Origin: Burkholderiales bacterium
Lineage (GTDB): Bacteria; Pseudomonadota; Gammaproteobacteria; Burkholderiales; Burkholderiaceae_C
Reading direction: 5' to 3'
NCBI GenBank assembly: GCA_947372465.1
Contig: CANBTT010000001.1
Span: forward strand, 1 to 64,000
DNA: 64,000 nt
Shown: piece after piece, positions 56,686 to 64,000 of the stretch
How positions within the stretch are numbered: the stretch's first letter is position 1
How the letters are laid out: each line of letters opens with the position of its first letter
Made by a program: the position numbers and the translations under genes
The notes under the pieces: model-generated
Databases searched by the model: none
What the model was told of the DNA's origin: nothing
The model's input: the letters and a program-made list of their open reading frames with translations, nothing else

Positions 56686-56747
56686 AAACCGTTTTTTCTG
56701 CCTCTGTTTCTCTTTTTCTCTTTTTATACATTCCTGGATTTTTTATA

Positions 56748-58562
56748 ATGAAAAAAACATCGCGAGCCAAACCAGCAACTGCAGCCAAAAAAGCCCCTTC
56801 TCGCGTCTTGCACGAACCCGCTCGCGCCTATCCTGATTTGCACGAACATTTGGCCGCGCTTGACCGCGCAGGCATGTTGATCACCGTGGACCGCGAGATC
56901 AACAAAGACACCGAGATGCACCCCTTGGTGAGATGGCAGTTCAGGGGCGGGATTGCAGAGCCCGACCGCAAAGCATTTTTGTTCACCAACGTCACCGACA
57001 GCAAAGGCCACAAGTACGACATCCCCGTGGTCGTCGGCGCGCTCGCTGCGAACCGTGAAATTTACAGCACCGGCATGGGCTGCAAAATTGAAGACATCGG
57101 CAAAACGTGGAACCACGCCATTGCCAACCCGATCAAGCCACGGGTCTTGAAAGAGGCACCTTGCCAAGAAATCGTGATCATGGGCAAAGATCTTTTGAAA
57201 CCCGGCCAAGGCTTGGACGGTATTCCTGTGCCCATCTCTTCTCCGGGTTGGGACAACGCGCCTTACACCACCTTGTCTCAATACATCTCCAAGGATCCTG
57301 AGACCGGCATTCAAAACATGGGCATCTACCGCGGCCAGATCAAGTCGCCCACGCGACTTGGCATGAACCCCTCCTTAGAAAACCAACCTGGCATTTATGC
57401 TCACTGGGAAAAAGCCAAAGCCAAGGGCGAGAAATTACCCGCTGCCGTGATCTTGGGCTGTCCGCCCTGCGTGGCCTTCACCTCGGCACAAAAACTCTCT
57501 GAAGACACCGACGAGATGGACGTGGCCGGTGGCTTGGCAGGCGCGCCCATCAATGTGGTCAAGTGCAAAACGGTTGACCTCTTGGTGCCCGCGGAAGCTG
57601 AGATTGTGATCGAGGGCTACATCATCACCAAGGACCTCGAGCCTGAGGCGCCCTTTGGTGAATCCCATGGACACGTGAACTTGCAAGAGTACAACGCCTA
57701 CATGGAGGTGACGGCCATTACAAGACGCAAGAAAGCGATTTTGACGTCCATCATCTCTCAAGTCACACCCTCCGAGTCCTCACTGATCAAACGCGTGGCC
57801 TTGGAGCCGGTCTTCACGAACCATTTGAAGCGCAACTTAGGGATCAAGGGCGTGAAACGCGTCTCCATGCACGAGCCCCTCACGAATTTGAGAAAAGTCA
57901 TCGCCGTGGTGGTGGACAGAAAAACCCCGCCCACAGAAGTTTGGAGAGCCTTGTACGGCGCCTCCTCATTGCTGCGCTCTGGGGGAAAATTTGTGATTGC
58001 CATCAACGATGACATCGATCCCGACAATGCAGATGCGCTCTTTTGGGCGATGAGTTACCGAGCGAACTATTCGCTGGATTTACAAATTTTGCACCACCGC
58101 GATCCAGGCCATGGCCCAAGAAGCGAGAGAAACCATGGAGAGGATGCATCCCTCTTGGTGGATGCCACCTTGAAGGATGACTTCCCCCCCATCGCTTTGC
58201 CCAAACGCGAGTTCATGGAGAACGCCAAGAAAATTTGGGAAGAGTTGAACTTGCCCCCACTTCGTCCTGAGGCACCCTGGTTTGGTTACTCTTTGGGCGA
58301 CTGGACCGAGAGAAATGAAATCATGGCCAAACGAGCGGTCAAGAGCGACTACTTCATCACGGGTGAAGAGATTGCCAAACAGCGCAGGTCCGATTTGCCC
58401 ATGAACACAGAGATCAAGCACCACATGGACGAAGCCTACTTTGCAAAAGCGGCCAAATCCAACAAAGCATTGGCCAAGAAAGCCCCTGCGAAAAAATCAG
58501 CTGCAAAATCAGCTGCAAAAAAGGCCGTGCCCAGCAAAAAGGGCGCCAAGTCCAAAAAGTAA
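56748..58562 (+). CDS. UbiD family decarboxylase 2 with Lys/Ala-rich ends
   Basis: This 604-residue protein is a paralogue of UbiD 1, sharing LHEHL, HPLVRWQF, CPP and PEAPFGESHGHV. The catalytic residues are Arg195, Glu300 and Glu305. Unlike UbiD 1 it has a basic N-terminus (MKKTSRAKPATAAKK) and a 35-residue Lys/Ala/Ser tail after about residue 570. It depends on the single ubiX in the other arm for prenyl-FMN. Its place in the hydroxylase operon suggests a second decarboxylation, or a carboxylation, in one pathway. Confidence 0.88.
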   Translation: MKKTSRAKPATAAKKAPSRVLHEPARAYPDLHEHLAALDRAGMLITVDREINKDTEMHPLVRWQFRGGIAEPDRKAFLFTNVTDSKGHKYDIPVVVGALAANREIYSTGMGCKIEDIGKTWNHAIANPIKPRVLKEAPCQEIVIMGKDLLKPGQGLDGIPVPISSPGWDNAPYTTLSQYISKDPETGIQNMGIYRGQIKSPTRLGMNPSLENQPGIYAHWEKAKAKGEKLPAAVILGCPPCVAFTSAQKLSEDTDEMDVAGGLAGAPINVVKCKTVDLLVPAEAEIVIEGYIITKDLEPEAPFGESHGHVNLQEYNAYMEVTAITRRKKAILTSIISQVTPSESSLIKRVALEPVFTNHLKRNLGIKGVKRVSMHEPLTNLRKVIAVVVDRKTPPTEVWRALYGASSLLRSGGKFVIAINDDIDPDNADALFWAMSYRANYSLDLQILHHRDPGHGPRSERNHGEDASLLVDATLKDDFPPIALPKREFMENAKKIWEELNLPPLRPEAPWFGYSLGDWTERNEIMAKRAVKSDYFITGEEIAKQRRSDLPMNTEIKHHMDEAYFAKAAKSNKALAKKAPAKKSAAKSAAKKAVPSKKGAKSKK

Positions 58563-58584
58563 ACCCACTGGTGCGCTGAAAGAC

Positions 58585-58620
58585 GCCAAGACTGCATTGC
58601 GCTGTCTTGGCCTCTTCTAG
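58585..58620 (+). terminator. Probable terminator after UbiD 2
   Basis: GCCAAGAC (58585-58592) and GTCTTGGC (58604-58611) form an 8-bp stem with an 11-base loop, followed by CTCTTCT. The T run is modest. It lies 22 bases past the ubiD stop, separating it from the MFS gene. Confidence 0.55.
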
Positions 58621-58721
58621 CGATGTCTCTCCTTTGAGCCCCTTAACAGGGCATTGAAGCAAAGCTTAAGCACCCCCAATTGCACAAAGGTTTCCCAAAG
58701 GCCTTGACTTCTACCTCAGCC

Positions 58722-59963
58722 ATGACGACCTCAACCACCCAGTCCTTTGCCGCACTCAAGAACAAGGGCTTTCAAAAGCAATTGGGCACCTTTGTGCTGG
58801 CCATGATGGCCGACAACATTGAACACGTGATCAGTTACTGGATCATGTTTGAGAAGTTCCATTCGCCTGTCCTCGGTGGCTTTGCAGTGGTGTCGCACTG
58901 GTTGCCGTTTTTACTCTTTTCTGTCCCAGCGGGTGCATTGGCCGAACGCTTTGATCCCAGGCGCCTGATTCAGTTGGGCATGCTGATGTTCATTGCAGCC
59001 TCCCTGGGCTGGGCTTACTTCTTCGTCACAGACTCCTTGACACAATGGGGCGCCATGGTGCTTCTTGTTCTCCATGGTTGCTCTGGTGTCTTGTGGCACA
59101 CCTCCAGCCAAATGCTCTTGTACGACGTGGTCGAAGCACCCCTTTTACCCAGTGCCATTCGACTCCTGGCCACGGGGCGCTACCTCAGCCTGTTGGTGGG
59201 TCCCGCCGTGGGGGGATTGATCCTTTTACAAGTGGGTCCCATTGAGGGCATGGTGCTGAATGCTTTCTTTTATGTGCCCACCATTTGGTGGCTTTGGAAG
59301 GCTCCTTATGGGCATGTCTACAACGGGGTCACCGTCACCTCTAGACGTGCCATCAAGGGATTGGCAGACATTCAAGCCACCTTTAAAGACATCTCCTTTA
59401 ACCCAACCCTGCTAAGCATGTTGCTCTTGGCCGGTGCAGCCTCTTTCTTTGTGGGCAACAGTTACCAAGCACAAATGCCCGGCTATGTGCATGACTTGGC
59501 TCACACCGATCAAGGCTTTGTCTACAGCATGCTTTTGGCGGCCGATGCATTGGGCGCCTTGCTCGCAGGCTTGATGCTTGAGAGACACAACTGGATCCCC
59601 AACACGCCCAAAGCCGTCCTCACCTTGGCGGCTCTTTGGTGTTTGTTTCTGGGCGCATTTGCGCTCAGCACGAATTATGTCTTGGCCTTGGTTTTGCTTG
59701 TGGGCGCGGGTTTTTTAGAGCTTGCTTTCAGCACCATGACCCAGGCCATTGTTCAATTGAATGCCCCGCCCCAGATGCGAGGACGCGTCATTGGGCTCTA
59801 CAACATGTCCTCTTTGGGGATGCGCGCTGGCTCGGGCTTGGTGGTCGGACTCACTGGTGGCATCCTTGGCATTCACGCCGCATTGGCCTTGGCATGCCTT
59901 ATTTTGTTGGTCGTTGTGGGCTTCATTTACACGAAAACCCGTAGAAAGAACAGCTTCACTTGA
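58722..59963 (+). CDS. MFS transporter
   Basis: This transporter of about 413 residues has about twelve hydrophobic helices, starting from the ATG at 58722 (MTTSTTQSF). The in-frame TTG at 58680 adds 14 non-conserved residues. The family marks PAGALAERFDPRRLIQ near residue 80 and MRGRVIGLYNMSSLGMRAGSGLVVG near 349 fit the DHA/enterobactin-exporter-like group. It could export a product or import the aromatic substrate. It follows the UbiD 2 terminator. Confidence 0.82.
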   Translation: MTTSTTQSFAALKNKGFQKQLGTFVLAMMADNIEHVISYWIMFEKFHSPVLGGFAVVSHWLPFLLFSVPAGALAERFDPRRLIQLGMLMFIAASLGWAYFFVTDSLTQWGAMVLLVLHGCSGVLWHTSSQMLLYDVVEAPLLPSAIRLLATGRYLSLLVGPAVGGLILLQVGPIEGMVLNAFFYVPTIWWLWKAPYGHVYNGVTVTSRRAIKGLADIQATFKDISFNPTLLSMLLLAGAASFFVGNSYQAQMPGYVHDLAHTDQGFVYSMLLAADALGALLAGLMLERHNWIPNTPKAVLTLAALWCLFLGAFALSTNYVLALVLLVGAGFLELAFSTMTQAIVQLNAPPQMRGRVIGLYNMSSLGMRAGSGLVVGLTGGILGIHAALALACLILLVVVGFIYTKTRRKNSFT

Positions 59964-60045
59964 GACGCAAAGCGTTTAAAGTAGAGGCAGGCCTTACAAA
60001 GCCCCTGGCACTCAGTGGGCACCTTTTCTAATCCAGAACAAACAC

Positions 60046-60549
60046 ATGATCACTCAAAAATTTGGGTTCGCACTGCTCACAGTCTTGGTGCTTGGCCTCA
60101 ACATGGCGTGCGCCCCCAAAGAGCAAAGCACGGCTGCACCCGTCAAAAGTGCTCCGGTCTTTGACACGCAGCAGTCGATCGCCGAATTGATGCAATGGGT
60201 CATCGATCCTGCAGCCGATGCCATTTGGGACTCGGTGTCATGGGTAAGCAATGAGAAAGGCACCAAAGCCAATGCCCCAAAAAACGAAGAGGACTGGAAA
60301 GCGCTGAGGGTGCATGCCAGCATCCTTGTCGAGTCGGCCAACTTGTTGATGCTAGAAGGTCGCGCCAAGGACCAAGACGTCTGGATGCAACAAGCTCGCA
60401 ATTTTGGGCTTGAGGCCAGGAAAAACTTAAAAGCCATTGAAGAGAAAAATGTGGACAAACTCTTTGATATCGGGGGTGACTTGGACCACGCCTGCGAGTC
60501 GTGTCACTTGAAGTACGCCAACTACAAAACAGAAACAACAGTCAAATAA
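60046..60549 (+). CDS. Lipoprotein with C-terminal c-type haem motif (cytochrome c'-like)
   Basis: This 167-residue protein has a lipoprotein signal with Cys22 (LNMAC). It then has a helical domain and a single haem-binding motif CESCH at 150-154, close to the C-terminus. Class II cytochromes (c' and c556) carry their haem in the same C-terminal position within a four-helix bundle. It is probably anchored to a membrane face in the periplasm. It may accept electrons from the Mo hydroxylase or reduce a terminal oxidase, but the link is by position only. Confidence 0.78.
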   Translation: MITQKFGFALLTVLVLGLNMACAPKEQSTAAPVKSAPVFDTQQSIAELMQWVIDPAADAIWDSVSWVSNEKGTKANAPKNEEDWKALRVHASILVESANLLMLEGRAKDQDVWMQQARNFGLEARKNLKAIEEKNVDKLFDIGGDLDHACESCHLKYANYKTETTVK

Positions 60550-60836
60550 ATCCCGCGCAAAACACGTGCAAAACTCGCGCTGGAATTGAATTGACCGCTG
60601 TTCTTTCAGAGCAACTGTTTTTTTAAAGACACCCCTTCAAAATGCCATTTGATGCATAGGCCGTGAAATGAATCCGAGAACACCTCGGCGTGCCGACAGG
60701 GCTAGAAAAAATGGGCAAGAAGTTGCGCACCCACTCACCCGTTTCTTGCGCATCGGTCTAAAAATATAAAGGCCATCCACTCACAAGCAGCACGAGCGAG
60801 AATTCACGCCACGCATGGCGTGCACAGCGCACAAGG
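60550..60836. other. 287-base convergent gap without a recognisable gene
   Basis: Between the cytochrome-like gene and the fourth Bug gene I see a 7-bp inverted repeat GCAAGAA/TTCTTGC near 60716-60755 and a T7 run near 60621. Neither makes a convincing terminator. No ORF of note. Confidence 0.4.
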
Positions 60837-61832
60837 TCAATTGTTGGGTTTCGTTAAACCCGCCGCCTTGACAGCTTCTGTATAGATGGGCAATTCTCCT
60901 TTGATCATGGCGGCCATTTGCTCCGGTGTCGTTGTCAATGCATCCACGCCGTAAGCGCCAAGTGCCTCGATGACTTTTGGATCTTTAGAGAGCTCTTGAA
61001 TGGCATTGGAGACAAGATCAATGATGGCTTTGGGTGTTTTAACAGGGGCCAAAGTGCCTTGCCAGGCTGTCATTTCAAAGTTGGGTAAAAACTCAGACAC
61101 GGTCGGGATATCGGGCAACTGCTTCATGCGCTCTTTGCTCGATACAGCCAAAATTCTCAGTCTTGGATTTTTTGAACTGCCCATCACCTCTGCAGAATTG
61201 CCAAACAACATGGGAATTTGTCCTCCAAGCAAATCAGACATCACAGGACCGCCCCCTTTGTAGGGAATGTGCACAATTTCTAGCCCAGCCCGCGCGCCAA
61301 ACAAGGCGCCAACCAGATGCCCCACAGAACCTGTTCCAGAGGAGCCATAACTGATTTTTCCTTGATTGGCTTTGCCGTAGGCGATGAACTCGGTCAAATT
61401 CTTGGCTGGCACTTGCGCATTGATCGCAAGAATCATGGTGCCGCGACCCGATGCGCTCACAGGGGCCAAATCCTCTAATTTGTAATTGACTTTTTCAGTC
61501 AGTGGCACGCTGGTCGTCTGCGCTGATGAAGCGAACAGCAATGTGTAGCCATCGGGCACCGCATGCACCACAAAATCCGTTGCAATCGCACCCGTTGCAC
61601 CAGGCATGTTGCGAACGATCACGGCTTGACCCAATTTTTGCGTTAATCCTGACGCCAGCAAGCGCGCTTGAATGTCAACCGTTCCACCGGTTGCATAAGG
61701 CAAGACCAAGGTCACGGCACGATTCGGATAGGGCGGTGTTTGCGCATGCAGCACCCCATAAAAACAAAAGACGCCAAGGAACAAGCCCTTGAGGCTTTTT
61801 GCATTCAATAGCTTAGCTGATATGTGTCTCAT
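60837..61832 (-). CDS. Bug family solute-binding protein (orphan) 4
   Basis: This 331-residue periplasmic receptor has a signal peptide (about 1-30, ending VLHAQT), followed by YPNRAVTLVLPYATGGTVDIQAR, NMPGATGAIATDFVVHAVPDGYTLLF and IVHIPYKGGGPVMSDLLGG. It is separate from the other three Bug genes and heads the DUF35-thiolase arm. The ligand is unknown. Confidence 0.88.
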   Translation of the reverse strand: MRHISAKLLNAKSLKGLFLGVFCFYGVLHAQTPPYPNRAVTLVLPYATGGTVDIQARLLASGLTQKLGQAVIVRNMPGATGAIATDFVVHAVPDGYTLLFASSAQTTSVPLTEKVNYKLEDLAPVSASGRGTMILAINAQVPAKNLTEFIAYGKANQGKISYGSSGTGSVGHLVGALFGARAGLEIVHIPYKGGGPVMSDLLGGQIPMLFGNSAEVMGSSKNPRLRILAVSSKERMKQLPDIPTVSEFLPNFEMTAWQGTLAPVKTPKAIIDLVSNAIQELSKDPKVIEALGAYGVDALTTTPEQMAAMIKGELPIYTEAVKAAGLTKPNN

Positions 61833-61890
61833 TTGAAAGCCTTTCTATGTTTTAGAGTTCACCCAACGACAGTCCTCTTGCTAGAGGTTT

Positions 61891-62301
61891 TTATTCTTTC
61901 AACAACTTAAATTTAGGCACACCCAAGGCCTCTCCCAAGGTCTCGAAAACACATTGCACCACTTTGCCAATGCCAATGTCAGACACCTCGCTTTGGATGA
62001 TGTTGCTCATCAATCGCGCCCCCTCTTGGAGCTCTATGATGGCGATGACGTAGGGCAACTCTTCTTTGAACGCTGGATCGGGTGCTCGGTGCACCTGTGT
62101 ATAAGAGATGATCACACCACGCCCCTTGGACTCCACCGATTCGAACTGCGTCGCCCCGCAAGCACACACATTGCGTGTTGGCACATGGTGAGCACCACAA
62201 CTCGTACAGCGCAAAAGCATCAAACGATCCTTTGCACAGTTCTGCCAAAACGACTCGGTCCACGCAGTGGGTGAAGGCTGGGGTTTTTTAAATTCACTCA
62301 T
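61891..62301 (-). CDS. DUF35 OB-fold/zinc-ribbon protein
   Basis: This protein of about 136 residues is started at 62301 (MSEFKKPQPS). The rubredoxin-like zinc ribbon is seen in LLRCTSCGAHHVPTRNVCACGA (Cys pairs CxxC and CxC), followed by an OB-fold with GRGVIISYTQVHRAPDPAF. DUF35 proteins form complexes with thiolase-fold partners (ChsH2-Ltp2, BbsA-BbsB). The adjacent thiolase-like gene ends 10 bases upstream. Confidence 0.88.
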   Translation of the reverse strand: MSEFKKPQPSPTAWTESFWQNCAKDRLMLLRCTSCGAHHVPTRNVCACGATQFESVESKGRGVIISYTQVHRAPDPAFKEELPYVIAIIELQEGARLMSNIIQSEVSDIGIGKVVQCVFETLGEALGVPKFKLLKE

Positions 62302-62311
62302 TTTGTAATCC

Positions 62312-63460
62312 TCATTGACCCAAGAGCAATGTGCTTGACAAGGACATGGGCCCACCAATGCCGTGCGCCAAGCTCACCTTCGCACCCTTGACCTGATTGA
62401 TGCCTGCATCTCCTCTGGCTTGTCTCACCGCTTCGGGCAACACAATGATGTGCGCATTGCCCCAAGTCATCATGCCCCCAGTGGTGTTGGTTGGCAAAGC
62501 GCCTCCAAGAGCCGTCTTGCCAGAAGCAAAATAAGATGCTCCCTCACCTTTTGCGCACAAACCGATTTCCTCCAAGGCCAAAATGGCCGCGATAGAAAAC
62601 GCGTCAAACACCTGCGCCACGTCCACATCTTTGGGCGTGAGCCCAGCCATTTCAAAGGCCCGCTTGGCGGCCACTGCGGTTGCAAGGCTTGGCAACTCTC
62701 TTGTCTCGTGCAAGTGGTATGCACCATGCCCTTCGCCCGCACCAAGTATTCTCACGGGCTTGGCCCTCATGTCCCGGGCACGCTCAAGACGGGTGACCAA
62801 GACCGCGCCACCCCAATCCGACACAGGACAGCAATCAAGCGCGTGCAAAGGAGAAGCAATCATCGGGGACTTCAACACGGCTTCAATGCTGAGGGGCTCC
62901 TTCTTAAGTGCATTGGGCTGGCGCCTGCCGTGCTCGCGAGCTGCCACAGCCACGCTGGCCAAGTCCTCAGGTCTTGCGCCGTAGCGGTGCATCCAAGCTT
63001 GTGCAATCAAGGCATATTTGGCCGGTACCGTCAAACCAAAGGGATCCTCAAAGTCATCGCTCCAAGGTCTGGCTGCACGCATGGCTTGAATTTTGTCGCC
63101 CTTGAACTTGGCTCCTCTGCTGTCGCTCTCACACACGAGCACCGTGTGCGCCTCGCCACTGGCAATGGCTCTGGCGGCATACATCACACCCAACAAGGGC
63201 GAGGCACCGGCATTTTGCAAAGCGGTGGTGACACGAGCATTGATGTTCAAGGCTTCACACACAAGAGAGGAGAAGACAAAATGCGGATCGGCCGCGGGAC
63301 TGGCCGTGATCACGCCATCTATTTCTTTTGAGCTGATCCCAGCATCGTCCATGGCTTTAAGAGCCGCCTCGACCGCCAAATCTTTGGCAGATCGAACCCG
63401 ATCAACAAAGAGATCGGCCTCTCCAACCCCCGCAATTGCAATAGAAGAATATATATTCAC
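62312..63460 (-). CDS. Thiolase-fold protein lacking the usual catalytic residues (Ltp2/SCPx-like)
   Basis: This protein of about 382 residues has the thiolase fold (SSIAIAGVGEADLF, ARAIASGEAHTVLVCESDSR, NTTGGMMTWGNAH, HGIGGPMS). The nucleophilic Cys region reads LQNAGASP instead of a CASG type, the GHP histidine is GNA, and the CGG cysteine is GIGG. It therefore should not do thiolysis. With DUF35 next door it may be an aldolase like Ltp2, which cleaves side-chain acyl-CoAs. The start is uncertain between a GTG at 63460, which I chose for N-terminal fit, and a TTG at 63496, which overlaps the upstream stop as TTGA. Confidence 0.8.
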   Translation of the reverse strand: MNIYSSIAIAGVGEADLFVDRVRSAKDLAVEAALKAMDDAGISSKEIDGVITASPAADPHFVFSSLVCEALNINARVTTALQNAGASPLLGVMYAARAIASGEAHTVLVCESDSRGAKFKGDKIQAMRAARPWSDDFEDPFGLTVPAKYALIAQAWMHRYGARPEDLASVAVAAREHGRRQPNALKKEPLSIEAVLKSPMIASPLHALDCCPVSDWGGAVLVTRLERARDMRAKPVRILGAGEGHGAYHLHETRELPSLATAVAAKRAFEMAGLTPKDVDVAQVFDAFSIAAILALEEIGLCAKGEGASYFASGKTALGGALPTNTTGGMMTWGNAHIIVLPEAVRQARGDAGINQVKGAKVSLAHGIGGPMSLSSTLLLGQ

Positions 63461-63492
63461 CGTGTTCAGCCCAACCTTTTCTTTTAAACAGA

Positions 63493-64000
63493 TCAACCCA
63501 TGGTCAAATTAAAACCCGCCTTGGACACATGAACCATGTTGCCATTGGCCACGCTTGAGAGATCCTTGATCAGCGAGGACAAATTCAAGCCCTCGGTCTG
63601 GTAAAGATCCACGCCCGTGCCTTTGGCCCGCATCTTTTGGATGTCTTCTTTTCTCATCAAGTAACTTAGCAAGAAGTCTTCGTCCGACAGGGACTCGGCA
63701 TCTAAATTTTTTCTGATCTCCTTCAAACTCAAAGCCTTGAAGGTCGACTTGGACAACTCCTTGGCCCTTGGGCTGTTCAAAATTTTCTCTCTCACCTCGG
63801 GATTCATGTCTTTGGCCACATCGCCTCCGAAATGTCCCAAAGCAAATCGAATGGACTGATCCGTCACCTGCTCATAGCGCTTGCCAGTCATCACATTCAC
63901 CGCCGCTTGGCTGCCTACAAATTGCGACAAAGGCGTGACCATGATGGGGTAGCCAAAGTCCGCTCGAACCTGAACCGCCTCTTGTAGGGCCAAAGGCAAC
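63493..64000 (-). CDS. Biotin-dependent carboxyltransferase subunit (PycB/OadA/5S type), C-terminal part
   Basis: The last 168 or so residues of a carboxyltransferase are visible. The family segment GYPIMVTPLSQFVGSQAAVNVMTGKRYEQVTDQ is followed by the ALGHFGG region and a variable helical tail. Such subunits transfer CO2 between biotin and a 2-oxo acid or acyl-CoA. The N-terminal DmpG/HMGL-like barrel lies outside the window. It heads the DUF35-thiolase-like arm, so it may carry out or undo carboxylation of the same CoA-type intermediate. Confidence 0.78.
   Translation of the reverse strand, partial: LPLALQEAVQVRADFGYPIMVTPLSQFVGSQAAVNVMTGKRYEQVTDQSIRFALGHFGGDVAKDMNPEVREKILNSPRAKELSKSTFKALSLKEIRKNLDAESLSDEDFLLSYLMRKEDIQKMRAKGTGVDLYQTEGLNLSSLIKDLSSVANGNMVHVSKAGFNLTMG

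Noticed and set aside
62363-63331. 322-codon plus-strand ORF antisense to the thiolase-fold gene
   Set aside because: The opposite strand carries clear thiolase-fold and DUF35-linked sequence. The plus frame is His/Arg/Gly-rich without motifs.

Overview
The window reads as chromosome of a betaproteobacterium of the order Burkholderiales, probably near the Comamonadaceae. The evidence is: the yebC-purD-(hemF)-nadD-rsfS-rlmH-maf-rng gene order; the exbB-exbD-lpxK-trm112-kdsB-adk operon; a DUF4936 gene; a CoxMSL-type molybdenum hydroxylase; and four orphan Bug-type (tripartite tricarboxylate) solute receptors. Base composition looks balanced to moderately GC-rich (not computed). I saw no rRNA, tRNA, CRISPR array, insertion sequence or prophage.

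Region 1 (1-26.1 kb) is housekeeping, almost all on the minus strand. It holds tcdA, a YeeE/YedE sulfur-compound transporter, tolB-pal-cpoB, and an LPS/envelope block (GT2, msbA, GT9, GT4, polysaccharide deacetylase). These are followed by the long rng-maf-rlmH-rsfS-nadD-plsC-like-purD-yebC block, clpA-clpS, icd, a DUF192 gene, sodB and xseA. Between nadD and the acyltransferase lies a frameshifted C-terminal remnant of hemF. Between clpA and yebC lies an unidentified coding-like fragment.

Region 2 (26.1-42.9 kb) is mostly plus strand. It starts at a non-coding gap holding three DnaA-box-like 9-mers, exactly where the dominant coding strand flips. It continues with exbBD-lpxK-trm112-kdsB-adk, an asparaginase, lexA with a good SOS box and a small unknown follower gene. 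Next come a 2-hydroxyacid dehydrogenase, a Bug receptor, and a CoA-linked catabolic set (PaaH-like dehydrogenase, crotonase, ACAD10-like phosphotransferase, GST). An FG-GAP lipoprotein then faces two tandem paralogous secreted proteins with the same six-cysteine spacing, a family I do not recognise.

Region 3 (43-60.5 kb) looks like a catabolic island for an aromatic or heteroaromatic carboxylate. A minus-strand arm carries a LysR regulator, a UbiD-type decarboxylase, a UbiX prenyltransferase with an unusual tail, a Bug receptor and a DUF4936 gene. A plus-strand arm carries a three-subunit molybdenum hydroxylase, an enol-lactonase-like hydrolase, a crotonase, CoxG, a Bug receptor, an ABC-type binding protein, a second UbiD decarboxylase, an MFS transporter and a c-type haem lipoprotein. 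The logic resembles furan-carboxylate degradation (decarboxylation, ring hydroxylation, lactone opening, thioester hydrolysis), but no CoA ligase is present in the window, so the substrate is open.

Region 4 (60.8-64 kb, minus strand) has another Bug receptor, a DUF35 zinc-ribbon protein paired with a thiolase-fold protein that has lost the usual catalytic residues, and the C-terminal part of a biotin-dependent carboxyltransferase running off the window.
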